From Planctomycetota bacterium (lineage in GTDB: Bacteria > Planctomycetota > Phycisphaerae > Sedimentisphaerales > Anaerohalosphaeraceae), in contig VRUI01000053.1 of NCBI GenBank assembly GCA_019456225.1, positions 1 to 33,210 on the forward strand: 33,210 nucleotides of DNA. Direction: 5' to 3'. The notes under the pieces were generated by a model, which searched no databases, was not told where the DNA came from, and saw only the letters and a program-made list of their open reading frames with translations. Numbering within the stretch: the stretch's first letter is position 1; every line of letters starts with the position of its first letter. Shown here one piece after another: positions 26,185 to 33,203 of this stretch. Made by a program: the position numbers and the translations under genes.

Positions 26185-26213
26185 TTGCAAAATACGCTAC
26201 GGCCATGTATTAT
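26185..26213 (+). promoter_or_regulatory. Promoter of the 395/215-residue gene pair
   Basis: -35 TTGCAA (26185-26190), a 17-base spacer and -10 TATTAT (26208-26213). The start would be near 26220, giving a leader of about 75 bases before the ATG at 26294, which has an AGGGAG ribosome-binding site. Confidence 0.5.
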
Positions 26214-26293
26214 AGGACGCATAAGGCCATGCAGTATGGCTGCTGTGGCCATGATTACCCAAGGAACTGGGAACTTTTTTTAGGGAGAAAAAA

Positions 26294-27481
26294 ATGGCAC
26301 GTCAGTATTCACCGAAGGATTTTCTGCGGAATGTCTCAAACTCAATTCTTAAGGAATATTTCACACGTTATGAAGCGTTCAATGAAGTCGATTTTGATCC
26401 TAAGAAGGAAATAGATATCGGCGAAGTCTTTGAGGCAATGGGGGAACTAACAGATAGTCAACGCAGCACAGTAAACGGCAACTTCCACGATATCAACGCG
26501 ATGGCTACAGAGGGCGGGGTAAAAACATTAATTGAAGTGTCACAATTTACGAATAATGATTACGAGGATCTAGCCCCGATTCTTGGTGAAATCGAGGGTC
26601 TACATGATCAGGTTTTTCGGGCCTTTCTGGATTACAGCGAGCTTTTCGACGAAGCGATTCGTTTATATGATGCCGACTGCCTGCCGGGACGTAATTGGCG
26701 CAAGCGCGATCAGCTTCCAGATAAGAAAGCTATCACGGACAAAAAGACATGCGAACTTTTGGAAAAAGCGGTATCGGCATACTATCGTACTAAAGAAGGA
26801 CGCGGGTATGCCTGCAAAGTAGAGCCCTACAGCCGTGACGGACGCGATTACTGGTTTGTCTACTCCCAGAATTATGCCAGTGTACTGATTGAATTCGAAA
26901 ATAAGGAATTCAAAAGAGGTGTGCATCATCTTGCCTTTGAAATCATATTCGTTTACTCTGCTGCTGAAAGATCATTAGACCTTTTTGTAAAGGGAGATTC
27001 AAAAACGGTCGGAGACCTTCAGAATCTATGGGCTCGTGTAATACTTGGTGTCGATGACCTGGGCAAGCCTGAAAAGAAAGCAGCTGTATATCAGTTAAAC
27101 CAGCTGAAAACCCCTCAAGACTTTACATTTGAATCTACTGATGGTATCGAAGAAGTTCGTGTTAAAAAACTTCGGCTGTCAATCATTGGTGATAAGGCAA
27201 ATAAGAGAATGACGCTGGAGGCCAATGCTGGCAATAACAGTAATGCGGTCTATGAACTCTATGATGCCGTCTTAGCCAGTGAAAAGATTCCCAATGCACT
27301 GATAAATGTTACTCAAGTTTGCCTGCAGATAGTATTTCGGGCCAACACAAAATCCGGTTTAAAATCGATTGATGTTAATATTGGTTACCCCAATTCGTGC
27401 AGTTTGAAATATGAGCCAAAAGACGAAATAATCAGAAAATATTTAAGGAAGTGGAAAATTGATATATCAAAAGGAGCTTGA
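26294..27481 (+). CDS. Unrecognised 395-residue protein, first gene of a two-gene operon
   Basis: I do not recognise this family. The protein is soluble and charged, with a largely helical first third (KDFLRNVSNSILKEYFTRYEAF, then EVFEAMGELTDSQRSTVNGNFHDINAMATEGG). A conserved-looking centre follows (YYRTKEGRGYACKVEPYSRDG, DYWFVYSQNYASVLIEFEN), and a beta-rich C-terminus with a hydrophilic strand pattern (VRVKKLRLSIIGDKANKRMTLEA). No signal peptide, membrane helix or obvious catalytic motif is seen. It overlaps the next gene by 23 bases, implying tight co-expression and probably a complex. Its position between a defence-like operon and the replication genes suggests accessory cargo, possibly defence. 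That is inference from context alone. Confidence 0.7.
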   Translation: MARQYSPKDFLRNVSNSILKEYFTRYEAFNEVDFDPKKEIDIGEVFEAMGELTDSQRSTVNGNFHDINAMATEGGVKTLIEVSQFTNNDYEDLAPILGEIEGLHDQVFRAFLDYSELFDEAIRLYDADCLPGRNWRKRDQLPDKKAITDKKTCELLEKAVSAYYRTKEGRGYACKVEPYSRDGRDYWFVYSQNYASVLIEFENKEFKRGVHHLAFEIIFVYSAAERSLDLFVKGDSKTVGDLQNLWARVILGVDDLGKPEKKAAVYQLNQLKTPQDFTFESTDGIEEVRVKKLRLSIIGDKANKRMTLEANAGNNSNAVYELYDAVLASEKIPNALINVTQVCLQIVFRANTKSGLKSIDVNIGYPNSCSLKYEPKDEIIRKYLRKWKIDISKGA

Positions 27482-28106
27482 TCAGATTCTTAATGCAGTT
27501 GAATCTTTCGGTGAAGCGGTTTTCGGTCTTGCTGATATGGTACACTGGCACAATGACGCGTTGGACTATTTTGTCGAACAGGAAATCCTTAAAAGCACCA
27601 AACCCGCAACCGAGGCTGAATGCGATGGCTGCGGTGAAGGATGTGTAGAAAAGGTAGTGTTTGCTGATGGTAATCAGCCGGGCAATTCACGTGCTTATAT
27701 TGCCTGCAAGGTCCATGAAGATATGGGACTGATTGCTGTCGACATGAAAATGCTGAAACGGTGGAAAGCTAATAAGGACAGGCTTAAAGAGCTTGGATAC
27801 CCTACCGGCTATGAAGTTCTCTGGGACCCGGATAATGTTCTATATATTTCACTTAAAGATGCTGCGAACATGGCAAGCAGCGATTTATTAACTTTAAGGA
27901 GATTAAGCAGACTGCTGGAAGATCCAGGATTCCCTGTCCATCGTATGCATAAAGGCAGGCGATGCAAGGTGCATACGCCTGAATTTAGAAAATGGTTAGA
28001 ATATACACAATTTGGTATCTCCGATGCTGCCATAGATAAATACTTAGAGGGCACCAAAGTAAGATTAGAAGAAGAGGAAAAGAAAAAAGTACCGCCGAGA
28101 GATTAA
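27459..28106 (+). CDS. Zinc-motif protein with C-terminal HTH-like domain, partner of the 395-residue protein
   Basis: About 215 residues, starting at TTG with AAGGAAG upstream, inside the end of the preceding gene. A helical N-terminus is followed by ECDGCGEGC and, 30 residues on, CKVHED, a possible zinc site. A segment MLKRWKANKDRLKELG comes next. Near the C-terminus, LLTLRRLSRLLEDPGFPVHRMHKGRRCKVHTPEFRKWLE has the shape of an excisionase/MerR-type winged HTH that reads a modified or specific DNA site. The tail is strongly charged (RLEEEEKKK). It may be a DNA-binding sensor for the 395-residue partner. The family name is unknown to me; an ATG start further in is possible but lacks a ribosome-binding site. 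Confidence 0.68.
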   Translation: MIYQKELDQILNAVESFGEAVFGLADMVHWHNDALDYFVEQEILKSTKPATEAECDGCGEGCVEKVVFADGNQPGNSRAYIACKVHEDMGLIAVDMKMLKRWKANKDRLKELGYPTGYEVLWDPDNVLYISLKDAANMASSDLLTLRRLSRLLEDPGFPVHRMHKGRRCKVHTPEFRKWLEYTQFGISDAAIDKYLEGTKVRLEEEEKKKVPPRD

Positions 28107-28110
28107 AAAA

Positions 28111-28125
28111 CGGCCATAAAGGCCG
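28111..28125. terminator. Hairpin terminator after the gene pair
   Basis: A perfect CGGCC-ATAAA-GGCCG stem-loop 5 bases after the stop codon. On the minus strand it is followed by TTTTTT, on the plus strand only by AAATCATGCTTGTTTT, so it is stronger for minus-strand transcripts. It may be bidirectional, or may stop an antisense RNA from the repeat region at 28.1-28.3 kb. Confidence 0.6.
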
Positions 28126-28140
28126 AAATCATGCTTGTTT

Positions 28141-28256
28141 TCTATTCCCATTCTATTCCCCAAAATAAAAATAATTAAAAAAAACTTCCTCCGTATTACA
28201 TCGTAATCAAACAAAAAAATATAATTATCAGATGCGGTGCGCCAACTCTATTCCCC
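28141..28256. repeat. TCTATTCCC repeats flanking an AT-rich tract, possible replication origin
   Basis: Copies lie at 28141-28149, 28152-28160 and 28247-28255, the last two extended by a further C. Between them is about 85 bases of very AT-rich DNA with a small dyad ATTAC-ATC-GTAAT (28195-28207). Iterons beside an easily melted tract, directly upstream of the primase-helicase operon, is a usual origin layout. It could instead be a regulatory region for the HTH genes. Confidence 0.4.
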
Positions 28257-28330
28257 ATTTAGTCTTATGAGGGGTCTATCAACTATCCTGAATTTATAAC
28301 AAGAACTAAGTTATTTTTCAGGAGTCTGAC

Positions 28331-28522
28331 ATGGCAAATTTAGTAACGGTATCTCAAATCGCAGACCAACTGTGCGAGCCGCCTCAGCGGGTTGCTTACA
28401 TCATCCGGAAATATCGGATTAAGGCCGTCGAGCGGATTGGGTTGATCAGGTTGTTCGATGAACGCCAGGTTAAGGCAATCCAGCAGGGTCTTTACGGCAT
28501 CCAAATTCGGCGAGGTGCGTAA
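28331..28522 (+). CDS. Small HTH DNA-binding protein (MerR/excisionase-like)
   Basis: A 63-residue basic protein, nearly all one helix-turn-helix: VTVSQIADQLCEPPQRVAYIIRKYRI followed by the wing IGLIRLFDERQVKAIQQGL. This pattern matches MerR-like or excisionase-type domains that pick one DNA site. AGGAG lies 6 bases before the ATG. It begins the replication operon, and its stop codon overlaps the next start (TAATG). A role as a transcription regulator or excisionase of the element is likely by family and place. Confidence 0.75.
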   Translation: MANLVTVSQIADQLCEPPQRVAYIIRKYRIKAVERIGLIRLFDERQVKAIQQGLYGIQIRRGA

Positions 28523-28719
28523 TGGGCGAACAATTATTAACACCCACCGACGTCAAAAATAAATTAAAAATATCCCGCTCAAAATTTTATCGTATTAAGC
28601 CGCGGCTGATCGCCGCTGGTATGAAGACGGTGATTATCGACGGGAGCACAAAGTTTTTGGAGTCTTCAATCGATGAGCTTATTCTGCGGTGTGCGGCTGA
28701 AGGGAGACCTTTGGTATGA
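28522..28719 (+). CDS. Small AlpA-like HTH protein
   Basis: A 65-residue protein with LLTPTDVKNKLKISRSKFYRIKPRLIAAG, an AlpA/excisionase-style helix-turn-helix, then a short wing with IIDGSTKFLESSIDELI. Together with the preceding gene it makes two site-specific DNA-binding proteins in tandem. Starts overlap stops on both sides (TAATG, ATGA), and GAGGTG serves as ribosome-binding site. It could regulate the primase operon or direct excision. Confidence 0.75.
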   Translation: MGEQLLTPTDVKNKLKISRSKFYRIKPRLIAAGMKTVIIDGSTKFLESSIDELILRCAAEGRPLV

Positions 28720-29114
28720 GTGATGCAGCGTGGAAAATTGAAAAGCCGGAAACTACCAATAAACTTGGGCCTGTCATTCGTAAAAATGGCAAAACCTACA
28801 TGGACCGTATCTGCTATGTGTGCGGCAAAGAACACTACCACCGTGAAAACATGTGCATCAGTTGCCGAAATATTGAACAAGTTGGACGTCATGGTAAGCA
28901 GTACACAAAGCGTAAAGACATGCCGGGGGAGATTCAAAGGCAGGTTGAGCTAGCCGAGCACAGGAGGCGGATCAACCGCGAAATGGAAGCGATCGAGGCG
29001 GCGGGATTGTCTCCGGCTAACAGCACTATCGAAGAGATCGAAAATGCCGGTGTTGAACTAGAGGCGTTTGACATATACAGTCTCGGAAAGGTGGTGCTTG
29101 ATGACGAATGTTAA
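28716..29114 (+). CDS. Zinc-ribbon protein of unknown function in the replication operon
   Basis: A 132-residue protein. A central treble-clef or ribbon-like motif CYVCGKEHYHRENMCISC (residues about 30-47) is followed by a basic stretch (RHGKQYTKRKDMPGEIQRQ). A charged helical C-terminus completes it (LAEHRRRINREMEAIEAAG). It overlaps the previous gene by 4 bases and the primase by 14, so it is translated with them. A DNA-binding accessory role in replication is likely by context; the family is not recognised. Confidence 0.72.
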   Translation: MSDAAWKIEKPETTNKLGPVIRKNGKTYMDRICYVCGKEHYHRENMCISCRNIEQVGRHGKQYTKRKDMPGEIQRQVELAEHRRRINREMEAIEAAGLSPANSTIEEIENAGVELEAFDIYSLGKVVLDDEC

Positions 29115-31602
29115 TCAGCTTTTAGAATCGCTTGGGATGGATATTAAGCCGGAAGGCTCGCAACTGCGGGTTAACTGCCCTGCTTGTGACGACACGAAGA
29201 TGCACCTTTACATAAGACCCGATACGGGTGTTGGGTACTGTCAGAAGTGTACCTGGTCACCCAATCCTTATAAACTGATCGAGAAAATGACATCGAAGAT
29301 ACCCGCGGAGATTATGCGTATGTTAGAAGAACACGGACTTACAGAAAATAATAACAATAAGCAATCGGCAAAGAGTGAAGAGAAAAAGCTCGCTCTTAAT
29401 AAAGAAGATATTCGGATGCTTACAGAAGCTGAGATGGCTGAGTTTTGCCGGATAAAGCAAATCGATATGGCTGCGTTCGTCAAGTTTCGACCTTTCGCAC
29501 ATGCAAGTAAGCCGTGGGTGTTACTGCCGGCGTTTTCACCGGAGGCACCTAAGGCTTGCGGTTGGTTAAGATGTAGTTTGGATGGTGAGCCGATCACTCT
29601 TGCCGATGGCAGCAAAGTAAAGTATCCGATTGTTTCCGGGTCAAAGCATGGTCTTTTTGGCCTGGAATGGCTTAATAAGGAAAATCCGGATACTATAATA
29701 TTTTGCGAGGGATGGCGTGATGCTTTGGCGGCGGTCTCGATTGGTCTTCATGCGACGGCTTCATCGGGCGGCGCTTCTAAGTGGGATGATGACTGGCTAT
29801 CGGTGTTTGCGGGTAAGACGGTCTATATTGCAATGGATGCAGACAAGGCAGGTCAAAAGGCTTCACTTAGAGCGGCGAACAAGATCGCAACTGTTGCGGC
29901 GGAGGTTAATATAGTTACATTGCCCTATGAGGTCACTGACAGCCATGGCAGGGATTTGCATGATTATATTGTCGGTGATGGTTACGGTAAGGATTTTCTT
30001 TTGCTCTTGAGTAAAGCGGAGAAATTTGAACCCGCTGCTACAAAAGAAAACGTCAAGATATGTTTAGGCGGGCGTTTGCTTGACAATGATTATCCCGATA
30101 CGATCGCTGAGGCGTTCGTTGAAGCTTCGGATATGAAATTCCGCTATAACTCTATCGATGGGTGGAGCCAGTGCAGCGACGGTCGATATACGCGTTTTGA
30201 CGATGATGCCGAAGTCGGCGTTCATATCCGGCGGTTTCTTCGCAGTTGTTATGTTCTTAAGGGTAGTGGTGAGAATATTGTCCAGGTGAGGATCAGGCCG
30301 ACTAATTCGAGGGTCAAGGATATAATGAGTTCGCTGGCGGCTCTTAATGGTGTGCATATTCCGCCAATGCTGCATGCTCCGGCTTCGCTTTCGGGTAAGC
30401 TGGACGCAAATAATATTATCGCTTTGAATAACTGTCTGCTGGACATAAGCGGCGATAAGTCGGTAAAGCTGGAGCTTACAGAGGATTTCTATACGTTTAA
30501 CTATCTTCCTTTCGATTATGATCCTAATGCCAGGTGTCCGAGGTGGCTGATATTTTTGGGCCAGATTTTCACTTCAAAGGAAAGCTCTACAGAATTAAAT
30601 GAAGATATGACCGATTTAGAGGACATTTATAAGGTGATTCCGGACGAATTAGCTGGCCAGATTTTGCAGGAATGGTTCGGGTACTTTGTGACGCCGGGGA
30701 CGCACTTGCAGAAGGTTTTCGGGCTGATCGGACCGAGAAGAAGCGGAAAATCGACTATCGGTAAGGTATTACGGGCGCTTGTGGGGTCAAGGAATACTGC
30801 GTCGCCTACTCTTTGCAGTCTCTCTACCGAGTTTGGGCTTCAGCCGCTTGTCAATAAGACTATAGGGATAATAGGCGATGCTAATATATCGGGCAAGGCA
30901 AGCGATGTCACACGAGCGGTCGAGCGTCTAAAGAGTATATCAGGCGAGGATTCGCAGCAGATCAACCGCAAAAACAAGACGCATCTTGAAGTTGACAGGC
31001 TTGTGATCAGGTTTATTATTATTGCAAACGAGATGCAGGATCTTCGGGATTCGTCGGGTGCATTAGCCAGCCGGTTTAACTTCCTTATTACTAATGAAAG
31101 CTTCCTCGGAAAAGAAGATTATAACTTAGAGAAGGACCTGCTCGCAGAATTGCCGGGGGTATTTAATTGGGCTCTTGAGGGGTTGATGAGATTAAGGAAA
31201 AGAGGCCATCTATTAGAGCACCCGGCAAGCGTTGAAAGCCGTGAGGATTTCGAGGCAATGAGCTCGCCGATGACTGCTTTTGTCAATGAATGGTGCGAGG
31301 TCGGACCGGGATTTGAAGTGCCGGTTGATGCACTTTGGAAAGCCCATTGTGACTGGTCAAAAAGTAACGGCCGGGGCGATGGATTCTCCAAACAGAAGTT
31401 TACTCACAAGATCAGGTCGGTTGTGCCGGATATAGAAAAACTGCGAAAACGTCAGGAAGTGGCCATACTTCACCTTGACTATGATATGGCCAGTACCGGC
31501 AGTAATGAACGGGTGAGTTTCTATGTTGGTATTGATCTTAAGGATGGATACAAAAAGAGGTCGACAGGTATGGACGGTGTGGCCGGAGTATGGCCGGACT
31601 AA
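29101..31602 (+). CDS. Primase-helicase (zinc finger, TOPRIM, D5/P4-type SF3 helicase)
   Basis: About 833 residues. The zinc finger is NCPACDDTK...GYCQKCTW (about 20-50). The TOPRIM domain (about 200-280) shows the catalytic glutamate in IIFCEGWRDALA and AMDADKAGQKAS. The SF3/D5-like helicase has Walker A GPRRSGKSTIG (near 545), a Walker B-like acidic stretch GIIGDANIS (near 590), sensor-1 asparagine in FIIIANEMQDL and an arginine finger in GALASRFNF. It would unwind and prime the element's own DNA. I chose 29101 because the earlier in-frame ATG lies deep in the preceding gene, while AGGTGG sits just before 29101. The C-terminus ends in repetitive GMDGVAGVWPD text. It is the last gene of the four-gene operon. 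Confidence 0.92.
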   Translation: MTNVNQLLESLGMDIKPEGSQLRVNCPACDDTKMHLYIRPDTGVGYCQKCTWSPNPYKLIEKMTSKIPAEIMRMLEEHGLTENNNNKQSAKSEEKKLALNKEDIRMLTEAEMAEFCRIKQIDMAAFVKFRPFAHASKPWVLLPAFSPEAPKACGWLRCSLDGEPITLADGSKVKYPIVSGSKHGLFGLEWLNKENPDTIIFCEGWRDALAAVSIGLHATASSGGASKWDDDWLSVFAGKTVYIAMDADKAGQKASLRAANKIATVAAEVNIVTLPYEVTDSHGRDLHDYIVGDGYGKDFLLLLSKAEKFEPAATKENVKICLGGRLLDNDYPDTIAEAFVEASDMKFRYNSIDGWSQCSDGRYTRFDDDAEVGVHIRRFLRSCYVLKGSGENIVQVRIRPTNSRVKDIMSSLAALNGVHIPPMLHAPASLSGKLDANNIIALNNCLLDISGDKSVKLELTEDFYTFNYLPFDYDPNARCPRWLIFLGQIFTSKESSTELNEDMTDLEDIYKVIPDELAGQILQEWFGYFVTPGTHLQKVFGLIGPRRSGKSTIGKVLRALVGSRNTASPTLCSLSTEFGLQPLVNKTIGIIGDANISGKASDVTRAVERLKSISGEDSQQINRKNKTHLEVDRLVIRFIIIANEMQDLRDSSGALASRFNFLITNESFLGKEDYNLEKDLLAELPGVFNWALEGLMRLRKRGHLLEHPASVESREDFEAMSSPMTAFVNEWCEVGPGFEVPVDALWKAHCDWSKSNGRGDGFSKQKFTHKIRSVVPDIEKLRKRQEVAILHLDYDMASTGSNERVSFYVGIDLKDGYKKRSTGMDGVAGVWPD

Positions 31603-31860
31603 CTCTATTGTATTTAAGGGTTTACAGTTGGTGGCCATACTGACCATACCTAATTCTAACTGAATCGAAAATTATTAAGATTGGAATAAACAATTAAGAA
31701 AGGGGTATAAATGAAAATAATAAACTAAATAAGAAAAGGTATGGCAAGTATGGCCAGGGTGGCCGGGTGGCAAAAAGGGCTTGTGTACGTTTTTGTCTTT
31801 CTATTATTTCGGTCTGGTTCTTTTTCCAGAGGGGTCGGGGTGGGCGTAAAATAAGGCGGA
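31603..31860. other. Intergenic region with degenerate TATGGCC repeats
   Basis: Between convergent operons. Words of the type GTATGGCC, GTGGCC and GGTATGG recur here and in the last codons of the primase gene (31568-31770). A 37-codon ORF (31741-31854, MASMARVAGWQKG...) has only an AAAAGG upstream and may be a continuation of decayed primase C-terminal repeats. No known gene. Confidence 0.4.
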
Positions 31861-31876
31861 GCAGGATCTCTCCTGC
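31861..31876. terminator. Bidirectional hairpin between convergent operons
   Basis: A perfect GCAGGA-TCTC-TCCTGC stem-loop, 10 bases past the stop codon of the minus-strand zinc-ribbon gene. Both flanks are only moderately T-rich (CCCTTTCC on plus; TCCGCCTTATTTT on minus). Position is the main support. Confidence 0.5.
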
Positions 31877-31886
31877 CCCTTTCCTA

Positions 31887-32336
31887 TTATTCTGCTTCGA
31901 TGTCTATCAGTGCTTCCTCGATGTCGAAAACCTGATAATATTCTCCGTCTGATTCGTATAGCTGGCAGTCTTCGACTAGACCGTCGATGTGTTCCTGTAC
32001 TCCGATTCGGTAGGCGGTCGGGTCAAGCTCGCTCATTACGTGCGATGGTGTCCAGCTGCAGCATCCAAGCTCAATCTCCGGATAGCATTCGTCCAGCATT
32101 TCATCGAATAGTTCTTCGTCGTCTACCGATTCGCAGCGGTCTTGAATTATGTGGTCGATTACCCATTCCGTGCCGTACTCGACGCCGACGCCTTCCACGT
32201 GACGCATGAAGTCATCGCTGTGACATTGGGGGCAATAGTCGCCTTCGACTACCTTATAACAGCCATAGCAGAAATTATCAGATATTTTGTAGGCTGCTGC
32301 CTCCAGTCTAGCGTGTAGTGTCATTAATTCAGTCAT
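31887..32336 (-). CDS. Acidic zinc-ribbon protein, element accessory gene
   Basis: A 149-residue, strongly acidic protein. A zinc ribbon CYGCYKVVEGDYCPQC lies at about residues 23-38. The following half is rich in D/E (CESVDDEELFDEMLDECYPE, then CCSWTPSHVMSELDP). No family known to me fits. Small acidic proteins of mobile elements often act as DNA mimics against host defences, but that is only a possibility. AAGGAAAG lies before the ATG. It is the last gene of a four-gene minus-strand operon, 15 bases after the previous gene. Confidence 0.72.
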   Translation of the reverse strand: MTELMTLHARLEAAAYKISDNFCYGCYKVVEGDYCPQCHSDDFMRHVEGVGVEYGTEWVIDHIIQDRCESVDDEELFDEMLDECYPEIELGCCSWTPSHVMSELDPTAYRIGVQEHIDGLVEDCQLYESDGEYYQVFDIEEALIDIEAE

Positions 32337-32351
32337 TTTCTTTCCTTCCGA

Positions 32352-32540
32352 TTAGTCGTTAAAAGTCATTCCTTTAATTCCTGCGAATTCGTGCGGGTCA
32401 AGCTGGATCACGTTCAAGGCTCTTACTCCGTAGTGCTCCCAGTGAATCGCTTTGGCTTGTTTCATGGATTGGGCCTGTATGACGTGGCCGTCTCCGCCGG
32501 TTCGCTGGCTGTCTGTGTCCTGTATTAGAAATCGCTTCAT
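32352..32540 (-). CDS. Small hypothetical protein (62 residues), element accessory gene
   Basis: The product begins MKRFLIQDTDSQRTGGDGHV and shows alternating strands and one helix (SMKQAKAIHWEHYG). No domain is recognised. The start overlaps the previous gene's stop as ATGA, which supports translation by coupling and offsets a weak ribosome-binding site. Confidence 0.65.
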   Translation of the reverse strand: MKRFLIQDTDSQRTGGDGHVIQAQSMKQAKAIHWEHYGVRALNVIQLDPHEFAGIKGMTFND

Positions 32541-32764
32541 GATTTGCTTTTCTTTTGGTTTGGGTTGTAGTTCGGGAAAAAAGCGTCTATATCCTTGGGG
32601 TAGTAATCAGGATCGAGCTTTTGCAGCAGGTGCCTGCCTGCGTAGTCGCTGAAAGCCCATTCCTCGCCTCGCTCAAAGCGTTTTCTCCATTTGTCGTGAT
32701 AATATTGCGGGGAGTCTGGAAACCTGATTTCTAAATACTGGGCTATAAGTTTCAATCTGTTCAT
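32537..32764 (-). CDS. Small hypothetical protein (75 residues), element accessory gene
   Basis: A helical basic N-terminus (MNRLKLIAQYLEIRFPD) is followed by aromatic-rich text (YYHDKWRKRFERGEEWAF) and a lysine-rich tail. No known domain. GAGGAA precedes the ATG at a good distance. It lies 59 bases after the 94-residue gene and overlaps the next by 4. Confidence 0.68.
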   Translation of the reverse strand: MNRLKLIAQYLEIRFPDSPQYYHDKWRKRFERGEEWAFSDYAGRHLLQKLDPDYYPKDIDAFFPNYNPNQKKSKS

Positions 32765-32823
32765 GGTTCTGATTCCTCTAAGATTAGGCCAGGGGGAAAA
32801 GTTCCCCCTAGCCGATTAACTGG

Positions 32824-33108
32824 TTAGCTGGCGATTGATACGTACTGATGCTCGTATTTTTCCCACGGGTTGCCTTTGCTGGACCTGCAAGGTCGTCCGC
32901 AATTATGTGCCCATTTGCTGCGTTTGCGTACCCAGCGGAAGCCTACGCCTTTTAAAAGCTTGCGGGTGTCCTCGTCCGGCTTCTCATCGAACGAAACCCA
33001 CACCCAGCAACCGACTAGCTCGGCGATAAAATGATTCTTTTTGCAAAATTCGATTAGCTCTGCAATCTTCGCTTTTACTTCCTCTGTGATTTCTTTCTTT
33101 GCTTCCAT
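32824..33108 (-). CDS. Small accessory protein with a W-x-WVSF / GFRW motif
   Basis: A 94-residue protein. The helical start KAKIAELIEFCKKNHFIAEL is followed by VGCWVWVSFDEKPDEDTRK and LKGVGFRWVRKRSKWAHNCG. The pattern (W-x-W-V, then LKxxGFRW, then a final W) is a recurrent small module in accessory genes of mobile elements, often annotated as molecular-chaperone-like or unknown. Its function is unknown. It has a strong AGGAAAG ribosome-binding site and is first of the four-gene operon, so the promoter should lie at 33109-33176 or further right. It supports a phage, plasmid or ICE origin for this end. Confidence 0.75.
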   Translation of the reverse strand: MEAKKEITEEVKAKIAELIEFCKKNHFIAELVGCWVWVSFDEKPDEDTRKLLKGVGFRWVRKRSKWAHNCGRPCRSSKGNPWEKYEHQYVSIAS

Positions 33109-33176
33109 GGTCTTTCCTTTCTTTTAGGTTTTTAAAAAATGCTTTTAGCGGCCTGCCGCCTTAAAGAAAAAAACGG

Positions 33177-33203
33177 CTGACACAACGAACCGGCGTGTGT
33201 CAG
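33177..33203. terminator. Hairpin terminator at the window end
   Basis: A perfect 8-bp stem CTGACACA / TGTGTCAG with an 11-base loop. T-rich runs lie on both sides (TTGTTTT on plus; GCCGTTTTTTTC on minus). It would end minus-strand transcription coming from the right and insulate the accessory operon. A second dyad, GCGGC-CT-GCCGC, lies at 33148-33159 in the leader of the 94-residue gene. Confidence 0.6.

Noticed and set aside
26090-26260. Cluster of GGCC/GGCCAT words near the promoter of the 395-residue gene
   Set aside because: Several copies occur, but spacing and orientation are irregular. It might be chance or a restriction-site effect; not enough for a feature.
26205-26414. 69-codon ORF over the start of the 395-residue gene
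   Set aside because: It begins within the predicted promoter region, has no ribosome-binding site and overlaps the well-signalled start at 26294.
28141-28256. CRISPR array reading of the TCTATTCCC repeats
   Set aside because: The repeat is only 9-10 bases, copies are irregularly spaced (11 and 95 bases), and no cas gene is present.
29068-29100. Earlier in-frame ATG for the primase
   Set aside because: It would add 11 residues from inside the preceding gene, without a ribosome-binding site. 29101 has AGGTGG and the family-like N-terminus.
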